From Clostridia bacterium (GTDB lineage: Bacteria; Bacillota; Clostridia; Oscillospirales; CAG-272), in NCBI GenBank assembly GCA_900770605.1, contig CAAGKS010000102.1:1-11215 (forward strand): 11,215 nucleotides of DNA, in the 5' to 3' direction. Shown piece after piece: positions 6,074 through 11,215 of the stretch. Made by a program: the position numbers and the translations under genes. Each line of letters opens with the position of its first letter. Position 1 is the stretch's first letter. A model generated the notes under the pieces. The model had not been told where the DNA came from and did no database searches. It saw nothing but the letters and a program-made list of their open reading frames with translations.

Positions 6074-7123
6074 TCAGTCAATGTAATACCAAACGAGATC
6101 GAAGAAGTCCTGAGCTGCCTCGGTCATGCCTGTGGGAATGTAGAGAAGCGTGTACTCGAACTCAGCCTTGTTAACAGTGCCGTCAACCTTTGTTGAGGTC
6201 ATCTCGATGAAGCTGCCGTTCTCATCGCGAACGTACTCGTAGATCTCCTGAGAGCCGTCAGTGTCAGTGAATACCTCGGTCAGAAGTCTGCCGTTCTCAT
6301 CGTAGGTGTAATCCCAGCTTTCCTCACCACCGGTGAAGGAGGTATATACCTCACGAATAGGGTTGCCGTTTTCGTCGAACGTGCAGGTCACGTTAAATTC
6401 CTCGACCTCGCCCGCAGCGTCGCGCTTCGTGTAGATCAGGTTTCCGTTATCGTCATATTCATAGAAGAAGGATACCGTGCCGGAGTCGCCCATATTATAG
6501 GAGGTCTGAGTGTTCTTGCCATCGGCGTTGTATCTGTTGGTCAAGGTAAGGTAAGGAGTGCCGTCGATCTCGTAGTAAACGGAGAACATGTGCCAGCCCT
6601 CAAGGTTATAATAGTACTCATAGTAGTTGGTGTTCCCGTCACGAACGTAAACCTCTTTGATTATGTTTCCGTTTGCATCGTAAAAGAGCGTGGAAACGCC
6701 AACGGCGTCCGTATAGGCGAACGTCATAGTTTCGGGGAGGTTGTTATCGTTGTACGTCATAGAGATGCTGTACTGCTCGCCGAAGCTGTCGATGTTTATG
6801 TTTGTGGGCATATAGTAGAACTTTGAGAGATAGGTAGCAGCGTCCTTGTAGTCGCCGAGCTTTTCAAACAAAGTCTTTGCGGTGGCATAGTCGCCGCTCT
6901 CGATAGCCGCAAGCGCGGAAGCGTAATCCAAAGCCTGCTGATCAACGGGCTCGTCGCCGTTGTCGTCGTTGTTGTCACCGTTGGTGTTATTGTTGTCAGT
7001 ATTTGGTGTGTTGGGTGTGGTGTTCTCACTGTCTTTGTCCTCGGGTGTGTTGCAGGAAGCGAGAAGCGTTGCCATTGCAAACAAGAGTGAGAGGCAGAGA
7101 AGAATTGAAATGATTTTTTTCAT
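6074..7123 (-). CDS. Lipoprotein with TPR-like segment and YD-type beta repeats
   Basis: A 349-residue exported lipoprotein. The signal peptide ends in a lipobox LLASC with the lipidated Cys at residue 24. A low-complexity Asn/Thr/Asp/Pro linker follows (25-62). Next is a short helical repeat (about 65-100) of the form SGDYATAKTLFEKLGDYKDA, as in many clostridial cell-envelope proteins. The main part (about 145-325) holds six copies of a roughly 25-residue unit with the core YDxNGNLI, at residues 148, 198, 223, 249, 274 and 298. Such YD/RHS-like or MORN-like antiparallel repeats build elongated beta sheets. AAAGGA about 9 nt upstream supports ATG 7123. Likely a surface protein for binding or scaffolding; I see no enzyme motif, and no toxin domain as in true RHS proteins. 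Single gene with its own promoter. Confidence 0.75.
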   Translation of the reverse strand: MKKIISILLCLSLLFAMATLLASCNTPEDKDSENTTPNTPNTDNNNTNGDNNDDNGDEPVDQQALDYASALAAIESGDYATAKTLFEKLGDYKDAATYLSKFYYMPTNINIDSFGEQYSISMTYNDNNLPETMTFAYTDAVGVSTLFYDANGNIIKEVYVRDGNTNYYEYYYNLEGWHMFSVYYEIDGTPYLTLTNRYNADGKNTQTSYNMGDSGTVSFFYEYDDNGNLIYTKRDAAGEVEEFNVTCTFDENGNPIREVYTSFTGGEESWDYTYDENGRLLTEVFTDTDGSQEIYEYVRDENGSFIEMTSTKVDGTVNKAEFEYTLLYIPTGMTEAAQDFFDLVWYYID

Positions 7124-7157
7124 ATCCGTAATTCCTTTCTTGAAAAAAATAGTTTAT

Positions 7158-7186
7158 ATCTTATTTTAACTCATAGGGTGTTACAA
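7158..7186 (-). promoter_or_regulatory. Candidate promoter of the YD-repeat lipoprotein
   Basis: On the minus strand TTGTAA (7186-7181) and TAAGAT (7163-7158) are 17 nt apart, each a 4/6 match to sigma-A hexamers. The -35 lies inside one copy of the tandem TGTTACAAAT repeat, so a protein bound to that repeat would touch the polymerase site. Confidence 0.45.
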
Positions 7187-7199
7187 ATCTGTTACAAAT
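7179..7199 (-). promoter_or_regulatory. Tandem repeat resembling a Pho box
   Basis: TGTTACAAAT occurs twice (7179-7188 and 7190-7199) with an 11-nt period, one helical turn, at the -35 of the lipoprotein promoter. Tandem half-sites of TT-A/T/C-ACA with 11-nt period are what PhoP/PhoB-type response regulators bind. Phosphate control is an inference from this likeness only. Confidence 0.4.
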
Positions 7200-7221
7200 T
7201 CGGCAAAAAAATAAAAAAATC

Positions 7222-7263
7222 GAACGAATTATTCAAATTTTTTTCGAATAATTCGTTCTTTTT
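7222..7263. terminator. AT-rich hairpin, terminator-like on both strands
   Basis: GAACGAATTATTC (7222-7234) pairs perfectly with GAATAATTCGTTC (7246-7258), 13 bp with an 11-nt T-rich loop. TTTTT follows on the plus strand and long T runs follow on the minus strand (complement of 7205-7219). No intact gene ends here now, so it is probably left from a gene lost by the deletion at 7264-7719. Confidence 0.6.
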
Positions 7264-7283
7264 AAGATTTTTTATCCAAAGGG

Positions 7284-7358
7284 CTGAGAGACAAACCTTC
7301 AACGCACGTATTCAAGGAGGAGCAGCTTTCTCAGTTCAAGCGCGGATTTGAGCAGTAA
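7284..7358 (+). pseudogene. 3' remnant of a lost gene
   Basis: The frame reads GLRDKPSTHVF and then KEEQLSQFKRGFEQ before a double stop TAA TAA at 7356-7361. The last 15 codons use GAG, CAG, AAG and CGC like the core genes of this window, while the sequence upstream is AT-rich non-coding. There is no start codon with a ribosome site. A correctly placed terminator follows at 7381. This is best explained as the last few codons of a core gene whose body was deleted. The gene is not recognised. Confidence 0.4.
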
Positions 7359-7380
7359 TAAACCAACTCAGAAAAAAACA

Positions 7381-7416
7381 ACAGGACACATCACTTAAGC
7401 GATGTGTCCTGTTTTA
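7381..7416. terminator. Bidirectional terminator with GGACACATC stem
   Basis: ACAGGACACATC (7381-7392) pairs with GATGTGTCCTGT (7401-7412), 12 bp, with T-rich sequence on the plus side and a run of T on the minus side (complement of 7372-7378). It serves the two convergent gene remnants. The 9-bp core of the stem is shared with the hairpin at 10299-10340. Confidence 0.85.
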
Positions 7417-7434
7417 TTTGCTTGTTTTGTCAGA

Positions 7435-7719
7435 TCAGTTTTGCTTGGGCTTTTTGATACGGTTGAGCTTTCTGTTCATCTTGAGAAGCTCTTCTTTAGT
7501 GAAGGAAATATTCATCATTCCCATCATGCTCGTAAGACGAAGAACACTGAAGCCTCCCATCATTTGCATAAGTCCGCTGTCTCCGTTCTTGAGGTCAACC
7601 TCAAATCCGCCGGACTTCTTGTCGCCACCGCTGTTTTTCTTGTTGGCATTCATCTTTTTCTTTATTTTGAGACCAACGCCGATGAACCAAAGCTTTCCGC
7701 GCTTTGTACATCTGAATCT
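7435..7719 (-). pseudogene. C-terminal fragment of a broken gene
   Basis: An in-frame stretch from just after a TGA (7722-7720) to the stop at 7435. It reads KLWFIGVGLKIKKK, then a Lys/Asn/Gly-rich linker (NANKKNSGGDKKSGG), then a compact Met-rich helical tail with GGFSVLRLTSMMGMM and FTKEELLKMNRKLNRIKK. The ATG at 7653 has no ribosome site and lies in the middle of this conserved-looking stretch. I therefore read the region as the 3' end of a larger gene whose front was lost or replaced when the recombinase module arrived, not as a 72-residue gene. Codon use is more core-like than the DNA just upstream. The parent family is not identified; a small intact protein from ATG 7653 is the alternative. 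Confidence 0.5.
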
Positions 7720-8095
7720 TCAAGGCTTCCACCAAAATCCTTGGAATGCTTTTGGATGATGGTTTTGCAGTGGAGAGATTTCTTAGTCGTAAGAGAAGTT
7801 CCTTTAGTAAACTCATATGGTCAAAACTATACTTTATCAAGTTTTCTATGAGTTCTTTTCTAAATACCTTATCTTCATGTAGCTTAAATGGGTTGGAAGT
7901 AAATGATTCCAAAAATTCATTAAACTTATCTTCATATATCACATTCCCACGGTTGCAGTTGAGTCGGTAGAAAAACACAAACATATCATGTAAGCCAGAA
8001 TCACTCATAGTTTCTAATTCTTTTATCAAGGTTTCAGTAGTCTTGTTGACAATTTTGGCAGGAGCTTTTTCAGTAGTCTTTTCTTTAATTTCCAT
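7601..8095 (-). CDS. Unknown protein downstream of the recombinase, probably with a foreign tail
   Basis: A 164-residue unrecognised protein. ATG 8095 is chosen because AAGGA about 10 nt upstream precedes it; the longer frame runs antisense-free into the recombinase gene and has no better start. Residues 1-25 are Lys/Thr/Ala-rich. Residues about 26-112 look helical and cytosolic (METMSDSGLHDMFVFF-like start, then FRKELIENLIKYSFDHMSLLKELLLRL). From about residue 120 the reading frame crosses the broken gene at 7435-7719 in another frame and becomes Lys/Arg/Gln-rich and unnatural (KEKDECQQEKQRWRQ). I infer that the original gene was cut near 7720-7760 and now borrows a random tail. It lies 82 nt after the recombinase on the same strand, so it may be element cargo or an accessory factor. 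Confidence 0.5.
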   Translation of the reverse strand: MEIKEKTTEKAPAKIVNKTTETLIKELETMSDSGLHDMFVFFYRLNCNRGNVIYEDKFNEFLESFTSNPFKLHEDKVFRKELIENLIKYSFDHMSLLKELLLRLRNLSTAKPSSKSIPRILVEALKIQMYKARKALVHRRWSQNKEKDECQQEKQRWRQEVRRI

Positions 8096-8177
8096 AATTA
8101 ATTCATCCTTATATAAGTAAATTATTTGGACAACAACAGGGGGCAAAATATTGTCATCCATATAATTTAGCAGATAT

Positions 8178-9131
8178 TTATCCCCGACTCTCAGTCTTTT
8201 CCATTGGAATATGGGTTCTGCCATAGAATTTATCCAACACGTTAAACTCGTCAACCTGCTTTGCGACCTCACTGACGAGAAGATTGATATAGTTTTGAGT
8301 GATATCAAGACTACTATGCCCAAGTAGCTTTGAGAGCGAAACGACATTGCCGCCATTGATGATCCATTGTTTTGCGAAGGTATGGCGATATCTATGAATG
8401 CCTGTTGTAGATACACCTCGGCGCTTGTTATATTCGTAAAGCATATGATAGCAAGTGCTCTTCACGAGCTGCTGACCAAAGCTATTACAGAATAGGTAGT
8501 CATCATTAGATTTGTGATGACGGTACTTCAAGTATTCATCCATAATACTCACCATGGTCTGATTTAAGGGCACTATAAGAGGCTTTCTGTTCTTAGTAAC
8601 GTTTACGTATACCACGTTGTTATCGAAGTCCAGATCTTTAATTTTGATATTCATAAGGCTTCTTTGTCTGACACCGGTAGAGAAGAGGAAGTTCGTCATT
8701 ACCCAGCTTTGATATTCGGTAAAGGAGCATTTCTTGACATTGGGTTTCTTCAATAACAGCTGCAACTCATTTTCATTATAGGTTTCAATATGGCTCTTAT
8801 CAACCTTGATAGCCTGCATTTTGAAGTGCGGGAGCCAGCCTTCGTTCATGAAGAAATGAATTGTTGTTATGAGATCACGAAGATACGAATTGATACTTGT
8901 GTCATTATCGAGCGTTGCTTTAAGGTGCAGAACGTAGTCCTTATAGAGCTGCTCGTCTATGTCCTCGATAGGCATCTTGGGGTCGAAGAATTTGTAGAAA
9001 TATAGATAGCTCTGCCTATAATGATTGATAGTACCTTCTCTTAAATTCCTTTGCCTGCAATTTTCCAAATACTTGTTGCAACCTTCCTCAAAAGTGAGTG
9101 TTACCCCTCGCGCCATTTTAAGCTTTTTCAC
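8178..9131 (-). CDS. Tyrosine recombinase / integrase
   Basis: A 317-residue site-specific recombinase of the phage-integrase (XerC/XerD-like) family. It cuts and rejoins DNA through a 3'-phosphotyrosine to integrate or excise an element. Residues 10-100 form the SAM-like core-binding domain, and 115-300 the catalytic domain. All catalytic residues are visible: R155 (STGVRQRSL), K180 (VTKNRK), H246 and R249 (IHRYRH), H272 (LLGH) and Y281 (DITQNYINL). So the protein should be active. GTG 9131 is chosen over ATG 9116 and over GTG 9269 because GGAGG (9145-9141) is 9 nt upstream. Upstream extension in frame would run through the promoter and the tRNA-like sequence. AT-rich relative to the core. 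Position beside a tRNA-derived sequence fits an integrative element. Confidence 0.93.
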   Translation of the reverse strand: MKKLKMARGVTLTFEEGCNKYLENCRQRNLREGTINHYRQSYLYFYKFFDPKMPIEDIDEQLYKDYVLHLKATLDNDTSINSYLRDLITTIHFFMNEGWLPHFKMQAIKVDKSHIETYNENELQLLLKKPNVKKCSFTEYQSWVMTNFLFSTGVRQRSLMNIKIKDLDFDNNVVYVNVTKNRKPLIVPLNQTMVSIMDEYLKYRHHKSNDDYLFCNSFGQQLVKSTCYHMLYEYNKRRGVSTTGIHRYRHTFAKQWIINGGNVVSLSKLLGHSSLDITQNYINLLVSEVAKQVDEFNVLDKFYGRTHIPMEKTESRG

Positions 9132-9163
9132 CTTGAAAATCCTCCGTTTTTGTATATTAACTA

Positions 9164-9192
9164 TTGAAAAAGTATCCAATATGTGATATAAT
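9164..9192 (+). promoter_or_regulatory. Sigma-A promoter driving the tRNA-like RNA and the zinc-ribbon gene
   Basis: TTGAAA (9164-9169), exactly 17 nt, then TATAAT (9187-9192), with TGa just before the -10. Predicted +1 is 9199 or 9200, the first base of the tRNA-like stem. It is divergent from the recombinase, whose leader it overlaps. Confidence 0.85.
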
Positions 9193-9199
9193 AAATTTA

Positions 9200-9277
9200 C
9201 CGATATAGCCAAGAGACCGAGTTCGTCGGGTTCGTAGCCCGAAATCGTTGGTTTGACTCCAACTGCCACTATATCGG
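9200..9277 (+). ncRNA. tRNA-like structured RNA or tRNA-derived attachment site
   Basis: CCGATATAG (9200-9208) pairs perfectly with CTATATCGG (9269-9277). Enclosed are an anticodon-like arm, TCGGG (9226-9230) with CCCGA (9238-9242) around the 7-nt loop TTCGTAG, and a T-like arm, GTTGG (9247-9251... by arm order) with CCAAC (ending 9263) around TTTGACT. Stem GGG/CCC, the following TCG and the T arm resemble initiator tRNA-Met, but the anticodon triplet would be CGT. No D stem forms, and the T arm is followed by TGCCA before the closing stem, so it is not a normal tRNA. It could be the leader RNA of the gene at 9317, an autonomous small RNA, or the att site of the adjacent recombinase. Confidence 0.55.
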
Positions 9278-9316
9278 CTGCCTAACCAATAAATTTTAAA
9301 AATGGGAGACTTTTAT

Positions 9317-9871
9317 ATGAAATTTAGGTATTATCATTCTAAGGCAAAGGTTCCAATTTCAATTAAATGGGAGTGCTCAAAATGTTCTCATAACAATGAA
9401 GTCTTCGAATGTATTGCATCTCAAGCGGGAACACCTGCTGTGTTAGGTGAAAAATTTTCTAAAGATGTTGTTTCTAATGATGTGAAAGCAGCATATGAAA
9501 ATCTTGTTAACGAAGTTGAAAGCGAAAATTATAGAGTTCTTCGACATAAAACCGGATGTCTTTGTGATAACTGTGATTACCAAGAACCATGGGCTAAAAT
9601 GTATCATTATAGCGTAATAGATTATATTACTATAATAGTGGCTATAATAAGCGGTTTAATTGCTTTGGTTACGAATTCTGCTTTCTTTTGGGTTGTTTTT
9701 GGATTGGCAGTAGCATATTTTATTGGCAAAACCATATTTATGCTAATAAAAAATGGGCAGCATAATAAGTTGGCTAAAAAGTTGCCAAAACGGTCTTTGC
9801 CTAAAGTATCTCTTCTATCCCCTATGCAAATGTATAACCTGCCTCATTACTATTACATAAATAACCCGTGA
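9317..9871 (+). CDS. Zinc-ribbon protein with two membrane segments, function unknown
   Basis: A 184-residue protein, not recognised. ATG 9317 has GGGAG at 9304-9308, 8 nt upstream; an in-frame ATG at 9302 precedes that site and is rejected. The cytoplasmic N-terminal part carries two Cys pairs, C20-x-x-C23 (CSKC) and C83-x-x-C86 (within CLCDNC, with C81), which would bind one zinc. Between them lies a helical stretch (about 50-72). Two adjacent hydrophobic segments follow (about 103-120 and 122-144) with a very short turn, then a basic tail (KKLPKRSLPK) and a Tyr-rich end. The layout suggests a membrane-anchored sensor or regulator with both termini inside. AT-rich, adjacent to the recombinase and transcribed after the tRNA-like leader, so probably element cargo. 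Confidence 0.7.
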   Translation: MKFRYYHSKAKVPISIKWECSKCSHNNEVFECIASQAGTPAVLGEKFSKDVVSNDVKAAYENLVNEVESENYRVLRHKTGCLCDNCDYQEPWAKMYHYSVIDYITIIVAIISGLIALVTNSAFFWVVFGLAVAYFIGKTIFMLIKNGQHNKLAKKLPKRSLPKVSLLSPMQMYNLPHYYYINNP

Positions 9872-9931
9872 GGCTGCATAAATTCACTCTTGAAAAATTG
9901 CAAAGGGGGGCTCCCACATTTGTTCAGTATC

Positions 9932-9940
9932 TGATAAAAT
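9932..9940 (+). promoter_or_regulatory. Candidate extended -10 promoter
   Basis: TGa followed by TAAAAT at 9935-9940 lies 33 nt before the start of the small gene at 9974. No convincing -35 is present 17 nt upstream. Since there is also no terminator after the gene at 9317, the small gene may be read from both. Confidence 0.4.
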
Positions 9941-9973
9941 AGAGTCAGATGCTTGGAAAGGGGGGGAGTTAAA

Positions 9974-10186
9974 TTGAAAAAATACATCGTAATAGTTCGT
10001 GATGGAGTTTCTTGCAATAATCCCAACGATGTTAGATTGATCAACTTAGATATGTATTATCAAAGTCCGATTGTTGAACTTAATTGGGAAGAAAATCGCG
10101 ATAGAGCAATGGATAAGTTTGATGCGAGATTTAGAAATCTTTTTGCTCATTTCTTAAGCCCAAATTATGAACTCATAGAAGTGTAA
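9974..10186 (+). CDS. Small hypothetical protein
   Basis: A 70-residue soluble protein starting at TTG 9974 (MKKYIVIVRDG). The purine run AAAGGGGGGGAG at 9957-9968 is a strong ribosome site for it; the in-frame TTG at 9953 lies before that run and is rejected. The N-terminus is a beta strand (KKYIVIVRDG), the middle has INLDMYYQSPIVELNW, and the rest is helical with charged residues (REDRAMDKF-like pattern, then ARFRNLFAHFL). No known motif seen. It has its own terminator and may form a two-gene unit with the gene at 9317. AT-rich like the rest of the accessory block. Confidence 0.6.
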   Translation: MKKYIVIVRDGVSCNNPNDVRLINLDMYYQSPIVELNWEENRDRAMDKFDARFRNLFAHFLSPNYELIEV

Positions 10187-10201
10187 ACATCTATCACAAA
10201 G

Positions 10202-10245
10202 CACACGGGCAGCGGAATTATACCGATAATCCCGTGTGTTTTTTT
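10202..10245 (+). terminator. Terminator after the small gene
   Basis: CACACGGG (10202-10209) pairs with CCCGTGTG (10231-10238) over a 21-nt loop and is followed by seven T residues to 10245. It ends the 9317-10186 transcript. Confidence 0.85.
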
Positions 10246-10298
10246 AAGAAATAAGAGGTCTTTTAAATCACAAAAATCCTCCTGAAAAACAAAAAATA

Positions 10299-10347
10299 TT
10301 GGACACATCACGAACGAAAATACGTTTATGATGTGTCCAACTTTTTT
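10299..10347. terminator. Bidirectional terminator with GGACACATC stem
   Basis: TTGGACACATCA (10299-10310) pairs with TGATGTGTCCAA (10329-10340), 12 bp. CTTTTTT follows on the plus strand, and the complement of AAAAAATATT gives a T run on the minus strand. Its main job is probably to end the GGGtGRT gene transcript. The stem core matches the hairpin at 7381-7412. Confidence 0.85.
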
Positions 10348-10373
10348 ATTTATGATTTTTGGCGAAATGATTT

Positions 10374-10414
10374 TCACAAAGCCTCAAAGAAGCCCTGCAA
10401 ATCTCACAAAGCCT
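10374..10414. repeat. Short direct repeat in the 3' untranslated region
   Basis: TCACAAAGCCT occurs at 10374-10384 and again at 10404-10414, 30 nt apart, between the stop of the GGGtGRT gene and its terminator. A partial AAGCC copy lies between them. Probably a small local duplication; no function suggested. Confidence 0.4.
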
Positions 10415-10427
10415 TATAAATCAAGGA

Positions 10428-11215
10428 TTATTTGCTTGCCTCTTCGATAGCAACAGCCACTGCAACTGTCATACCAACCATGGGGTTGTTGCCGGCACCG
10501 ATGAGACCCATCATCTCTACGTGAGCGGGAACGGAAGAAGAGCCTGCGAACTGAGCGTCGCCGTGCATTCTACCCATAGTGTCCGTCATACCGTAGGAAG
10601 CGGGGCCAGCAGCCATGTTATCGGGGTGAAGTGTTCTACCTGTACCGCCACCGGAAGCAACGGAGAAGTACTTAACACCGTTCTCGTTACACCACTTCTT
10701 GTAGGTTCCTGCAACGGGGTGCTGGAATCTTGTGGGGTTGGTGGAGTTACCTGTGATAGAAACGCCAACGTTCTCAAGGCGCATGATAGCAACGCCTTCC
10801 GGAACGCTGTCAGAGCCGTAGCATCTTACCTTTGCTCTGTCACCTGTGGAGTAAGCGATCTCCTTAACGATGGTAACTTCCTCGGTGTAGGGATCGAACT
10901 GAGTCTGAACGTAAGTAAAGCCGTTGATTCTGGAGATGATCATAGCAGCGTCCTTGCCAAGACCGTTAAGAATAACGCGAAGGGGCTTTACGCGAACCTT
11001 GTTTGCGTTAAGAGCGATCTTGATAGCGCCCTCTGCAGCCGCGAAGGACTCGTGACCTGCGAGGAAGCAGAAGCACTCTGTCTCCTCAGAGAGAAGCATT
11101 GCGCCGAGGTTTCCGTGGCCAAGACCAACCTTACGGTTTTCAGCTACCGAACCGTTGATGCAGAATGCCTGCAGACCGATACCGATTGCTGCAGCTGCGT
11201 CAGCAGCCTTTACGC
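10428..11215 (-). CDS. GGGtGRT-family protein, 5' end beyond the window
   Basis: 261 residues plus a partial codon are visible, running from the right edge to the stop at 10428. The frame stays open to the edge, so the ATG at 11099 is internal. The defining motif ASGGGTGRTLHPDNM is present, together with the Gly/Ala-rich start (ADAAAAIGIGLQAF), GLGHGNLGAMLLS, LAGHESFAAAEGAIK, NGLGKDAA and the terminal MGLIGAGNNPMVGMTVAVAVAIEEASK. The family is about 330 residues in Clostridia, is soluble and strongly conserved, and has no settled function that I know. The visible codon use is highly biased (AAG, GAG, ATC, GGT), which suggests high expression. About 60-70 residues are missing. Confidence 0.9.
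   Translation of the reverse strand, partial: VKAADAAAAIGIGLQAFCINGSVAENRKVGLGHGNLGAMLLSEETECFCFLAGHESFAAAEGAIKIALNANKVRVKPLRVILNGLGKDAAMIISRINGFTYVQTQFDPYTEEVTIVKEIAYSTGDRAKVRCYGSDSVPEGVAIMRLENVGVSITGNSTNPTRFQHPVAGTYKKWCNENGVKYFSVASGGGTGRTLHPDNMAAGPASYGMTDTMGRMHGDAQFAGSSSVPAHVEMMGLIGAGNNPMVGMTVAVAVAIEEASK

Noticed and set aside
7402..7851. Plus-strand frames of 149 and 113 residues.
   Set aside because: They begin inside a terminator hairpin, lack ribosome sites and lie opposite the minus-strand gene fragment and the gene at 7601-8095.
8178..9269. Recombinase starting at GTG 9269 (363 residues).
   Set aside because: No ribosome site before 9269, and the extra residues run through a strong plus-strand promoter and the tRNA-like sequence. 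GTG 9131 has GGAGG at a good distance.
9199..9279. A functional tRNA gene (for example Thr-CGT).
   Set aside because: No D stem, no acceptor strand pairing directly with the T-arm flank, and extra bases before the closing stem.
10165..10377. Minus-strand frame of 70 residues between the small gene and the GGGtGRT gene.
   Set aside because: It covers two terminator hairpins and the 3' end of the small gene. A GGAGG near 10281 leads only to GTG-ATT-TAA.
1..11215. CRISPR array, rRNA genes or insertion-sequence transposase.
   Set aside because: No regularly spaced repeats, rRNA-like sequence or transposase motifs are visible. The only recombination gene is the tyrosine recombinase.

Overview
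The window looks like a piece of a chromosome from an uncultured gut-type Clostridia bacterium (Firmicutes). The grounds are strong GGAGG-type ribosome sites, several TTG/GTG starts, extended TGnTATAAT sigma-A promoters, lipobox lipoproteins, a ThiI without a rhodanese domain, and a GGGtGRT-family protein. Genus and order cannot be fixed by eye. The core genes (about 1240-7120 and 10430-11215) are moderately GC-rich with many GAG/AAG/GCG codons. The genes at 327-986 and 7600-10186 are clearly more AT-rich and look acquired.

Layout. 1-326: leader with two terminator-like hairpins and an extended -10 promoter. 327-986: nucleotidyltransferase with a helical C-terminal part (+). 1084-1142: nested palindromic repeat. 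1238-1951: lipoprotein resembling the trigger-factor C-terminal chaperone domain (+). 2131-4702: tightly coupled operon (+) of a DEDDh exonuclease with an unusual N-terminus, a small DUF2007-like protein and thiI. 4753-6009: AspT/YidE-type membrane transporter, probably in the same transcript, closed by a bidirectional terminator. 6074-7123: lipoprotein with YD-like repeats (-), with a Pho-box-like tandem repeat in its promoter region. 7264-7719: a scar holding the 3' ends of two convergent broken genes around one shared terminator. 7601-9131: integration module (-) of a tyrosine recombinase followed by an unknown gene. 9164-9871: a sharp sigma-A promoter, a 78-nt tRNA-like cloverleaf fragment starting at the predicted +1, then a zinc-ribbon membrane protein (+). 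9974-10186: small unknown protein (+). 10428-11215: 3' three-quarters of a GGGtGRT protein (-), cut by the window edge.

How the parts fit. The 2131-4702 operon joins tRNA thiolation (ThiI) with a probable 3'-5' nuclease and a possible signalling protein. The two lipoproteins are envelope proteins. The AT-rich block at 7600-10186 is best read as a remnant of a small integrative element: recombinase, tRNA-derived sequence (candidate attachment site or structured RNA) and unknown cargo. It sits next to decayed host gene ends. The most unusual signal is the tRNA-like RNA at 9200-9277, which combines initiator-tRNA-like anticodon and T arms with a CGT anticodon loop and a 9-bp closing stem.
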